Shown one piece after another: positions 55,954 through 62,922 of a DNA stretch of 64,000 nt. The DNA comes from a virus. Position 1 is the first letter of the stretch. Each line of letters opens with the position of its first letter. Under the pieces are notes generated by a model, which saw nothing but the letters and a program-made list of their open reading frames with translations, did no database searches and was not told where the DNA came from. Location of the stretch: IMG/VR virus record IMGVR_UViG_3300043788_000169, positions 1 through 64,000 of that record. One strand, given 5' to 3'. A program made the position numbers and the translations under genes.

Positions 55954-56496
55954 ATGAGAACTCCTCCGCCTTCAGTTGGTGATCGATTCGGACGTTGGAC
56001 CGTGGCCGGGGAATCCTTCATGAAAGACCCCGGCCACCGCGTTGTTCCCTGCCGGTGTGACTGCGGTACTGAGCAGAGCATCCTGGTTTTTGCTTTGCGT
56101 AGTGGGCAGTCTGAGAGCTGTGGTTGTCTCAAGAGGGAGCAGGTGGCTAGCTTGGTCACCCGGACCCGATGGAAGAACTCCCACGGCCTGAGCAAGCATC
56201 CGCTCTATCGGACATGGCGTGGGATGATGCGTCGCTGCTACGACCAGAGCGACTCGCATTATCCGCGCTGGGGCGGCAGAGGCATCCGGGTTTGTGATCG
56301 GTGGCAGGACGTCCGACTGTTCATTGAGGACATCGAGCGCGAGCTGGGTGACCGCCCTGCGGGGTTGTCACTCGACCGGTGGCCAGACAATGATGGAGAC
56401 TACAGGCCGGGAAATGTGCGCTGGGCGGACCCGCTGGGCCAGTGGCAGAACTCCCGTCTCCATAACGACGAGCTGACTGGACGTTTCACGCTGTAG
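55954..56496 (+). CDS. HNH/AP2-like phage endonuclease (copy 1)
   Basis: The 180-residue protein follows the plan of phage HNH/AP2-type homing enzymes: GDRFGRWTV, CRCDCGTEQ, SCGCLKRE, HGLSKHPLYRTWRGM, RWGGRGIRVCDRW, LDRWPDNDGDYRPGNVRWA. TAGACT ends 6 bases before ATG 55954, with GGAGG also present. Lower GC bias suggests a mobile gene. It shares this plan with the gene at 59996. Confidence 0.78.
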   Translation: MRTPPPSVGDRFGRWTVAGESFMKDPGHRVVPCRCDCGTEQSILVFALRSGQSESCGCLKREQVASLVTRTRWKNSHGLSKHPLYRTWRGMMRRCYDQSDSHYPRWGGRGIRVCDRWQDVRLFIEDIERELGDRPAGLSLDRWPDNDGDYRPGNVRWADPLGQWQNSRLHNDELTGRFTL

Positions 56497-56505
56497 TGGT
56501 GGTGT

Positions 56506-56685
56506 ATGAGCGCCGTTTACTGCCCGCCAGACTGCACGTGCCACCGCCACGACGACCACACGTGCCGGCCCGGCTGTAACTGCGGCCGCCACCTGATCGG
56601 CCCGCGCCAGGCGCAGCGCAAGTCGGCCGAGGCGGCTAAGCGCCAGCGCGATGCACACGGGAGATTTGCCCGTGACGGCTGTTAA
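56506..56685 (+). CDS. Cys/His-rich small protein
   Basis: The 59-residue protein begins MSAVYCPPDCTCHRHDDH and continues TCRPGCNCGRH, a dense metal-binding motif, with a basic tail (AAKRQRDAHGRFARDG). It follows the endonuclease gene by 9 bases. Confidence 0.6.
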   Translation: MSAVYCPPDCTCHRHDDHTCRPGCNCGRHLIGPRQAQRKSAEAAKRQRDAHGRFARDGC

Positions 56686-56827
56686 TCACGGTATGGTCAC
56701 CGTCCCGTGTTAGTGCTGGGCGATGTGGAATACTGCGAGCCGCCTGTAAACCGGTGGTATGCCCTGCGCGTCTCAAGGGTGCCGGTTTGGCCGGGGGTCC
56801 AAAAGACAAGAGCTGGAGGTTTGGTGC

Positions 56828-57718
56828 ATGCGTAGGAAGATCTTTGGTCCGCGGCGCGTGATCGTCGTGGCCGCGCTGGCTACGGCCGGCGCGCTGGTCG
56901 CCATGGGAGCGGGCGCCAACACCGTCCCCAACGCCCGGGCCACCAATGCGAACGTCAACCCGGTCGCCGGGTACCTCGCCGTCGGCAATGACGTCAACGT
57001 GAACTTCGACCACGTCGAGGCGTACCTCGGTGCGCAGGACAACATCGGTGACCTGCAGCAGACCAACGCCAACGGCTTCGGCATCGGCCTGTGCAACAGC
57101 AACGTGGGCGGCTCTACCGGCCCGGCGGTGCAGATGGGTCTCGTGCACCTTCCCGACGGGAACTATCAGGTCGAGTACGGGTATGGCACGATCGCCCCGG
57201 CGAACGGTGCTCAGACCGACGGTGATAACTGCGAGGACGGCGCGCTGGGCAACTTCAATGCGCCAGCCTCGGCCACGGTCGACTCGCTCGGCCCGGAGTT
57301 CACCTTCGGGAACGTCGAGGAAGTGGAGATTCAGTACCTGCACGGTCGCGCGGACTTCTCCTACCGCCAGATCACCTCGGACAACCCCGGCCCGTGGTTC
57401 TCGACGGGCTGGATCTCGGTCGGCTTCAACTGCCAGTTCAACGAGGCTGAGATCGGCTCGGATGCCGACACCACCGGCCTCGTCGGGCCGCCTTCCCGCA
57501 CGCTGGCCCCGTTCGCTCACGCTTCGGTGACGTCGTTCACCTTCGCTCAGCACCACAGTGCTGACCAGGGATGGTTCGATGCAGCACCGAACGGTGAGTG
57601 GACCGCTCTGCAGGTGAACAGCTACCCGAACGGCAACAGCAGCGACTCGGCTGACCTGTCCGGCGAGGGCCTGCACAACGGCAACGGTGCCGTCTGGGAG
57701 GGTGTGCCGGTCGGATGA
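56828..57718 (+). CDS. Secreted protein of unknown function
   Basis: The 296-residue protein has an N-terminal signal peptide (RRKIFGPRR, then VIVVAALATAGALVAMGAG, cleavage after AGA) and a mature, cysteine-poor, beta-rich domain with repeated Gly/Asn/Asp. GGAGG at 56814 fixes ATG 56828. Its mature start NTVPNA resembles NAVPPG of the minus-strand peptide. It may be exported into the cell wall. Confidence 0.65.
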   Translation: MRRKIFGPRRVIVVAALATAGALVAMGAGANTVPNARATNANVNPVAGYLAVGNDVNVNFDHVEAYLGAQDNIGDLQQTNANGFGIGLCNSNVGGSTGPAVQMGLVHLPDGNYQVEYGYGTIAPANGAQTDGDNCEDGALGNFNAPASATVDSLGPEFTFGNVEEVEIQYLHGRADFSYRQITSDNPGPWFSTGWISVGFNCQFNEAEIGSDADTTGLVGPPSRTLAPFAHASVTSFTFAQHHSADQGWFDAAPNGEWTALQVNSYPNGNSSDSADLSGEGLHNGNGAVWEGVPVG

Positions 57719-57804
57719 CCCGCGATCAGTGGCTGGCGTTCTTGTTCATCGTGGCCATGGCGGTTGCCGCCGGGGCTGAAGTGATGACAGCGGGCCTGCC
57801 GTAG
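57715..57804 (+). CDS. 29-residue membrane peptide
   Basis: ATG 57715 overlaps the previous stop (ATGA) and encodes a single hydrophobic helix (WLAFLFIVAMAVAAGAEVM). It could be a small holin-like or regulatory peptide; support is only the overlap and composition. Confidence 0.4.
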   Translation: MTRDQWLAFLFIVAMAVAAGAEVMTAGLP

Positions 57805-57818
57805 CGGCAACGGAGCCG

Positions 57819-57857
57819 ATGACAGGGCGGAGGGCAACCCCCTCCGCCCTTCGTCAT
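57819..57857 (+). terminator. Long hairpin between secreted-protein and peptidase genes
   Basis: GGGCGGAGG (57825-57833) pairs with CCTCCGCCC (57841-57849), extended by ATGAC/GTCAT. No T-run follows, so it may mark an mRNA end or processing site rather than a simple terminator. Confidence 0.5.
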
Positions 57858-57871
57858 GTATGGAGGCTTCG

Positions 57872-58705
57872 GTGGCCAACCCGAACCATGTCCCGGGCAA
57901 GACGGGGCTGCTCCCGCGGGACACCGACAAGGCCATGCTGGTGGTGGAGCACTACGTCGCGGCCGGCGGCCTGACCGCGGTGACTCCGGCCATCGACGTC
58001 GACCGCGCGACCAAGGTCAGCGACTGGCCCATGTACTGCAACGGGCCCGATCCCGAGAACGAGACCGCCTGCCCCGGATCGCCTGATGGCTGCGGTGACT
58101 GCTTCTGGGCAGCGTGCGGGCACGAGATCACCGCGTTCACTGCCTACGCGGGCGCTGCCCCGGTTGTGGTCCCCGCCACTTCGGTGATCCGCGGCTACAG
58201 CTCGACCGGCTACAGCCCGCAGACCGGGGCGAACGACAACGGCACCGAGCCGACGCAGGGCCTGGCGTTCATGCGCTCGACCGGGCTGCTCGACTCGGCC
58301 GGCCACGCGCACAAGTACGAGGCGTACGCGGCCTTCGGTGATCCTACCGACGAGGAGCTGCTGGCTCAGGTGCTGAACACCTTCGGCACCGTGCTGCTCG
58401 CCGTCGAGCTGGACCAGGCCCAGGAGGACCAGTTCGGCAACGGCCAGCCGTGGACTTACGTGGCGGGCAGCCAGGATCTCGGCGGGCACATGATCTGCCT
58501 GCAGCGCCGGGCGCCCGCAAGCCAGCTGGACATCTACAAGCCCGTGACCTGGGGCGCGCTGTGGGAAGCGAACCGCGCCTTCATCCACAACCAGGTCATC
58601 GACGCGTACGCCGTCGTGTCCGCGGACTGGATCGCCGCGAACGGCACGACCATTGAGGGTCTCGACCTGCAGCAGCTGCTCGCTGACATGCCCGAGGTGG
58701 GCTGA
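57872..58705 (+). CDS. Cysteine-peptidase-like protein of phage type
   Basis: The 277-residue protein has CGDCFWAACGHE (candidate Cys), then AFMRSTGLL, LGGHMICLQRRA (candidate His), VTWGALWEANRAF and DAYAVVSADWI, an order shared by a family of phage and prophage papain-like proteins. GGAGG at 57862 supports GTG 57872 over ATG 57860. It starts the likely lysis group; a role in peptide cleavage or protein processing is inferred. Confidence 0.6.
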   Translation: MANPNHVPGKTGLLPRDTDKAMLVVEHYVAAGGLTAVTPAIDVDRATKVSDWPMYCNGPDPENETACPGSPDGCGDCFWAACGHEITAFTAYAGAAPVVVPATSVIRGYSSTGYSPQTGANDNGTEPTQGLAFMRSTGLLDSAGHAHKYEAYAAFGDPTDEELLAQVLNTFGTVLLAVELDQAQEDQFGNGQPWTYVAGSQDLGGHMICLQRRAPASQLDIYKPVTWGALWEANRAFIHNQVIDAYAVVSADWIAANGTTIEGLDLQQLLADMPEVG

Positions 58706-58710
58706 GCCCG

Positions 58711-59094
58711 GTGCACAGCGGAGAGCGCTCGTTCCGGCTGCTGCCGGAGCCCGGCTCGCCTGGCCGGGCACTGGCCCTGACGATTATCTGCGTGCTGGCC
58801 GCAGTTTTGCTGCTGGGCGGCTACTTCACGTGGAGTACAGGCAGCACCAACGCGCAGCTGGTGGCGACTAACCAGCGGCTGGCCGCTACCAACGTGAAGC
58901 TGCGGGAGGAGCAGGCAGCAGCTCAGAAAGGCGGGCTGCTGATCGAGAAGGCGATCTGCCTGGATATGGGAACGATGGCCGCTATCCCGCCGCCTGCGGG
59001 AGCGGGGGCCTCGAACCCGAGCCGGGCATACGAGCGGGCAGAGCACCGTGCGTGGCAAGGGCTGTTCGACGGCCTCAGGTGCGGGAAGACGTGA
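58711..59094 (+). CDS. Membrane-anchored coiled-coil protein (lysis group)
   Basis: The 127-residue protein has one N-terminal membrane span (LALTIICVLAAVLLLGGYFTW) followed by a periplasm-side coiled coil (NAQLVATNQRLAATNVKLREE). This is the plan of spanin- or holin-associated proteins. It lies between a peptidase-like gene and other membrane genes. Confidence 0.5.
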   Translation: MHSGERSFRLLPEPGSPGRALALTIICVLAAVLLLGGYFTWSTGSTNAQLVATNQRLAATNVKLREEQAAAQKGGLLIEKAICLDMGTMAAIPPPAGAGASNPSRAYERAEHRAWQGLFDGLRCGKT

Positions 59095-59109
59095 CAGGGG
59101 AATGTTCAG

Positions 59110-59502
59110 ATGTCCGGGTCTAGCCTGGTCCCGCTCTATTACCTTTCGGGTATAGGTGTGGCTGTAGGCGGAGGCGTGGCCGGCGTGCGCAGTTACCTCG
59201 GACGGCAGCGCGAGAAGTGGCTGCAGGAGGGCGCCAAAGAGGCGGACCTCGCCAAGGTGCTGGAGGCTAACAGCCGGGTCGGGGCCGGCAACACCGAGGC
59301 CATCGACCGCATGTCGGTCGAGCTGCGGCGGGTGGGTGAGGATCTGCGCGCCTTCACCTCCGAGGCGTCACGCCGGCTGGACGCCGTGGACCGGCGCTTC
59401 GATACGGCAGACCAGCGCACCCAGGCGATTGAGGATGCGCTGTGGGGCCAGCGCGGGCGCCTGCCGGACCGAGGTATCCCCGGCCAGCCCGACCACATGT
59501 AG
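59110..59502 (+). CDS. Membrane-anchored coiled-coil protein, holin-like
   Basis: The 130-residue protein has an N-terminal hydrophobic segment (LYYLSGIGVAVGGGVAGV) and a long coiled coil to residue ~110. Many actinophages have such a protein next to a holin. No catalytic motif. Confidence 0.5.
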   Translation: MSGSSLVPLYYLSGIGVAVGGGVAGVRSYLGRQREKWLQEGAKEADLAKVLEANSRVGAGNTEAIDRMSVELRRVGEDLRAFTSEASRRLDAVDRRFDTADQRTQAIEDALWGQRGRLPDRGIPGQPDHM

Positions 59503-59510
59503 GAGGGGCT

Positions 59511-59747
59511 GTGGGGTTCTTGAGCAAGCATGCGGGCTTCATCACCATCATCTTTGTGATCGTGGCGGGCCTGCTGACGGTCGGCTTCTGCTACTGGATT
59601 GTGGCCAGCACCAAGGAATCGGTCTGCCGGCCGGTGCTCCGGCTGGTGGAGAAGCCGGAGCCGGTGGGTCTGACGCCTTCGCAGGCCGCGTCGTTCGAGT
59701 ACAACCACAGGACTTACGCGCAGCTGTACGTCGACCTTGGGTGCTAG
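59511..59747 (+). CDS. Small membrane protein, possible holin
   Basis: The 78-residue protein has one strong membrane helix (FITIIFVIVAGLLTVGFCYWIV) near the N-terminus and a soluble tail. AGGAGGGG precedes GTG 59511. A holin or antiholin role is suggested by place and shape only. Confidence 0.5.
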   Translation: MGFLSKHAGFITIIFVIVAGLLTVGFCYWIVASTKESVCRPVLRLVEKPEPVGLTPSQAASFEYNHRTYAQLYVDLGC

Positions 59748-59784
59748 CCGGTCCCCACGATAGCGTGCAGTATGGAGAACTGAG

Positions 59785-59964
59785 ATGCCTAAGATGGAAG
59801 ATTGGATGGAAGAGGGACGTGTTTACACGGATCTCGATCCCCTTGCCGTAGCTTATGCTGTGCGCCGACAGCGACTGTGGTATCGGCGTGTGTGGAAGAT
59901 TGCTAGGGCTGTCTTCCCCTATGCGGTGAGTGTCGCGGCGCTTATCGTTTCGGTGGTCAGGTGA
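59785..59964 (+). CDS. Small protein with C-terminal membrane segment
   Basis: The 59-residue ORF (MPKMEDWMEEGRVYT...) ends with a hydrophobic helix (YAVSVAALIVSVV). GGAGA lies upstream. Codon use is less GC-rich than average here, similar to the adjacent endonuclease gene. Confidence 0.45.
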   Translation: MPKMEDWMEEGRVYTDLDPLAVAYAVRRQRLWYRRVWKIARAVFPYAVSVAALIVSVVR

Positions 59965-59966
59965 GT

Positions 59967-59993
59967 CAGTAGTACGGGATCTCCGTATTACTG
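59967..59993 (+). other. 11-bp hairpin directly before endonuclease start
   Basis: CAGTAGTACGG pairs with CCGTATTACTG (one G-U) around GATCT, ending 2 bases before ATG 59996. There is no SD, so the stem would block or present the start codon. Confidence 0.55.
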
Positions 59994-59995
59994 AC

Positions 59996-60589
59996 ATGAA
60001 ACGACTTGAGGTAGAAGGACAGCGCTTCGGCCGCTTGGTGGTTGTCTCCGAGGGCCCGAAGCAGAACGTCACTGAGAAGCGCCCAGAGGGTCTGCGCAGT
60101 GTCGTCTGTCAATGCGATTGCGGGAACCTGACCACGGTGCTCCTCATGAATCTGGTGGCCGGGAAGGTCACCTCCTGCGGCTGCGTCCGGAAAGAGCAGC
60201 TGGCCGCTCGTAACACAGCTACCAAAACGACGCACGGTGGGCGTCGGCACGAGCTGTACGCCACGTGGACAGGGATGCGGGCTCGCTGCCTCAATCCAGA
60301 TAACCCGGGGTACCGGAACTACGGCGGCCGGGGGATCGGGATAAGTCCGCGGTGGGTGAACGACTTCGCCACTTTCGTGGCTGACATCGAGGCAGAGATC
60401 GGCCCGCGGCCCGCCGGGAAGAGCCTCGACCGCAAGGACAATGATGGGAACTACGAGCAGGGGAACGTTCAGTGGGCTACGCCCCGGGAGCAAATGATCA
60501 ACCGGCGGTCGGTACATGTGCTGACGACCCGCATCCGGGATCTGGAGGCGGAGGTAGCGCGGCTCCACGCTTTGCTCGGTGAGTCCTAG
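59996..60589 (+). CDS. HNH/AP2-like phage endonuclease (copy 2)
   Basis: The 197-residue protein has the same plan as copy 1: GQRFGRLVV, CQCDCGNLT, SCGCVRKE, LYATWTGMRARC, NYGGRGIGISPRW, LDRKDNDGNYEQGNVQWA, plus a C-terminal coiled coil absent from copy 1. It is inserted between the lysis group and the tail-tube gene, a typical homing site beside a conserved gene. The real start is ATG 59996 just after a hairpin. Confidence 0.78.
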   Translation: MKRLEVEGQRFGRLVVVSEGPKQNVTEKRPEGLRSVVCQCDCGNLTTVLLMNLVAGKVTSCGCVRKEQLAARNTATKTTHGGRRHELYATWTGMRARCLNPDNPGYRNYGGRGIGISPRWVNDFATFVADIEAEIGPRPAGKSLDRKDNDGNYEQGNVQWATPREQMINRRSVHVLTTRIRDLEAEVARLHALLGES

Positions 60590-60659
60590 CCGATAAGGAC
60601 AGCGACCAGGTTTCCTGCCCGGCCGCTGCGCGTGGCTGACTCGCTGGAGGTGATGTACT

Positions 60660-61341
60660 GTGGCAACACAGTACTTTTGAGGGTTTCAGCCTTTCCCACG
60701 CAGCTATCCTCGACGGAATCAACGGCGCCGAGGGGCAGACCATCTACGGTGTGCGCAACGGCACGCTGAGCACGGACAACGGGAACTTCGAGAACACCGG
60801 CGATAACGTCGTGCTCTCCGAATGGTTCTGGATCAACTTCGCGAACCTGACCATTGAGTCCGGATTCATCCCGTTCCCGACAATCGCGGACATCACTGGC
60901 CTGAGCACGGTGACCAACGGCGTCACGGTCACCTCCGGCGTCGACTCCTCGGGCACGGCCCCGAACGACTACTACGCGATCCCGCTGTGGACGCTGAACT
61001 CGATGAACACCGTGACCAAGCCGGTGGGCCTGCGAGTGCCGTCCAAGGACAACGCGGGCAACATCCGCACGCTGGACTTCGTGCTCTACCGGGTGCAGTT
61101 CCAGCCGTTCAACTTCACGGGTCCTTCGTACAAGAACGGCCTGACCACGTCGATCGCCGGCCGCGCGCTGTTCTCGACCTATAACGAGGTCGGGCTGGCC
61201 CTGCCGGTGGCCTACGGTGGCCCCGGCTTCGAGCCGGGCACCACGACTCAGGCGGGCATGAGCATCGGCCGCCTGATCTCCAGCCCGGGATCGCTGTCCG
61301 GCACGTTCACGACCGAGCCGTTCCAGAACCCGGCAATCTAG
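60660..61341 (+). CDS. Tail tube protein, disrupted by a +1 shift at codon 7
   Basis: GTG 60660 with a good SD (GGAGG, 9 bases) reads MATQYF and then meets TGA (60678-60680). Skipping one T of the TTTT run gives MATQYF-EGFSLSHAAIL and a 226-residue protein (NFENTGDNVVLSEWFWINF, RVPSKDNAGNIRTLDFVLYRVQF) in the position of the major tail tube, just before the tail chaperones. TTT-TGA with an identical shifted codon resembles the +1 site of RF2 mRNA. A programmed shift, a real mutation or a sequence error are all possible; a CTG at 60658 in the long frame is an alternative start. Confidence 0.6.
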
Positions 61342-61344
61342 CCC

Positions 61345-61710
61345 ATGGCGTACTGGACTCCGCCGTTCCGGGACAGCAGGCATGCGCCCATGGCCGGGAC
61401 GGCGGGGTTCTGCTACGCAGACAACCAGCTGTGTGGCGGGGAGGACACTGCCGGGCAGGCGATCATCTGCCTATGCTGCCGGGCAGCGGCTGCGTCTTCC
61501 CCCGCAGTTCCGTCACCCGCTGGCTCCCCGGATGTCCCCATCGGGGAGCCAGCTCAGCCGGACCCGGCGCAGCCTGTGCTCACCGACCAGCCGCAGACCG
61601 CGGGCGAGCAGTCTGTGCAGCAGGCAGGCCAGGAGGGCATGGCCGAGCCCGGCTCTGGCGCCCTCGCTGACCCTGCGTGGCCGAACCGGCCGCCAGAGGT
61701 CCCGGTCTAG
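61345..61710 (+). CDS. Hypothetical Pro/Gln-rich protein
   Basis: The 121-residue protein has a Cys-containing N-terminus (GFCYADNQLCGG, CLCC) and a long disordered Pro/Gln/Ala-rich tail. ATG 61345 follows the tube gene by 3 bases. Function unknown. Confidence 0.5.
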   Translation: MAYWTPPFRDSRHAPMAGTAGFCYADNQLCGGEDTAGQAIICLCCRAAAASSPAVPSPAGSPDVPIGEPAQPDPAQPVLTDQPQTAGEQSVQQAGQEGMAEPGSGALADPAWPNRPPEVPV

Positions 61711-61757
61711 CCGATAGCCCCTCCCGTACGCCATCACGCGAGTCCCTGGGAGGGCCC

Positions 61758-62309
61758 ATGGCTGATTCTGATCTTGACCGGATCGACCCCGAGGGCGCCA
61801 TCATCGCCCTGCAGGATGGAACTGAGGTCCGTGTCGTCCGGCTCCGCACCCGGCAGTTCTTCCGGTTCCTGCGCATCCTCACCCACGGGGGCGGTGAGGC
61901 TCTGGTCCGGGCGATCGACTTTAACGCCCCGGCTGAGGAGTTCGCGCAGCGCCTGGCCATGGCCGTGCTGTTCTCGATCCCCGACGCCGAGAACGAGGCC
62001 ATCCTGTTCGTCCAGTCGATGTGCCGGCCCCCGGACGTCGCGGCCCCCGAGGTGCAGCGGCTGAGCGAGGACAAGGTCAAGGCCGACGACGCCAAGTACG
62101 GCGCTCTCGGTGTCAAGCTGGCCAACCCGGAGCTGGAGGACACGGTCACGATCATCGAGACGGTGATCAAGCAGGAGGCCGAGGACATCCAGGCACTGGG
62201 AAAGCGCCTCGCCGGCCTGCTGAAACTGGCGGACAGGACCGGCCAGCTGAAGCCAGGGACTCCGACCGAGCCGCCGACGCCAGCGGAGATGGCAGCAGCG
62301 GCCTCGTAG
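61758..62309 (+). CDS. Tail assembly chaperone (gpG-like)
   Basis: The 183-residue protein, located between tube and tape measure, is the first product of the frameshifted tail chaperone pair. It is acidic and helical (RVVRLRTRQFFRFLRIL, LEDTVTIIETVIKQEAEDI). A slippery GGGAAAG at 62198-62204 is in the correct phase. GGGAGGG precedes ATG 61758. Confidence 0.85.
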   Translation: MADSDLDRIDPEGAIIALQDGTEVRVVRLRTRQFFRFLRILTHGGGEALVRAIDFNAPAEEFAQRLAMAVLFSIPDAENEAILFVQSMCRPPDVAAPEVQRLSEDKVKADDAKYGALGVKLANPELEDTVTIIETVIKQEAEDIQALGKRLAGLLKLADRTGQLKPGTPTEPPTPAEMAAAAS

Positions 62310-62884
62310 GCGCATACGCCGTCATCTTCGACCGGATCAGCGCCGAGTACGGATGGCCCGATGAGCGGATCCTCGACCTCACTCTCGGCCGCCTCCGTCA
62401 GGTCAGCGAGGCCATCGGCCGCCGTCTCCAGATGGAGGAGGAGGTCCGGCTCAAGGCCCTGGAGTGGCAGACCAAGACCCTGTGCCACTTCATCGCGGCC
62501 ACGGTGCAGTTCGACCTGGATAAGACCGGCGGCCGTAATCCGCTGTCTGACCTTGCCGCTGAGATCTCGATCCGGCCCCCTGCGAAGTCCCCGGAAGACG
62601 ATGAACTGGACAGGATGCGTGGCGAGCCTGACGGCTGGGTCACGCACGAGGAAGGGATGCGGCGGATGCGCAAGGCAGCAGGCGGCTCGGCCGCTCCCTC
62701 CCGCGCGACCGACACGCTGACCGTGGACGCCGACGGCAACGTGACCGGCTCCGCGCTCACCTCTGAGCTGGCGCCGGAGGAGCAGGCAGCGGCCGACGCC
62801 AACGCGCCCGGCAGTTTCGAGGCGTTCATGCTGGCCTTCGGCGGCGGCGGGACACCCCCGCCGCGGGGGCCCATCCCCTCCTAG
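61758..62884 (+). CDS. Tail assembly chaperone (gpGT-like, -1 frameshift product)
   Basis: After a -1 shift at GGGAAAG (62198-62204; codons CTG-GGA-AAG), translation continues in the second frame to 62884, giving about 375 residues. The extension contains VIFDRISAEYGWPDERILDLTLGRL and a Pro-rich end. The second ORF has no start codon of its own near the junction, which supports fusion by frameshift. GGGAAAG is the same slippery sequence used by lambda G/T. Confidence 0.85.
62198..62204 (+). other. -1 frameshift slippery heptamer
   Basis: GGGAAAG sits in the X-XXY-YYZ phase of the gpG frame, and the -1 frame is open to 62884. Confidence 0.88.
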
Positions 62885-62922
62885 CGGAGGACATGCAGGT
62901 GCGGTAGAGCGGGAGGTGAGAC

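Noticed and set aside
56700-56827. tRNA-Tyr-like anticodon loop CTGTAAA before the secreted-protein gene
   Set aside because: The stem has a mismatch and there is no T-loop or acceptor pairing.
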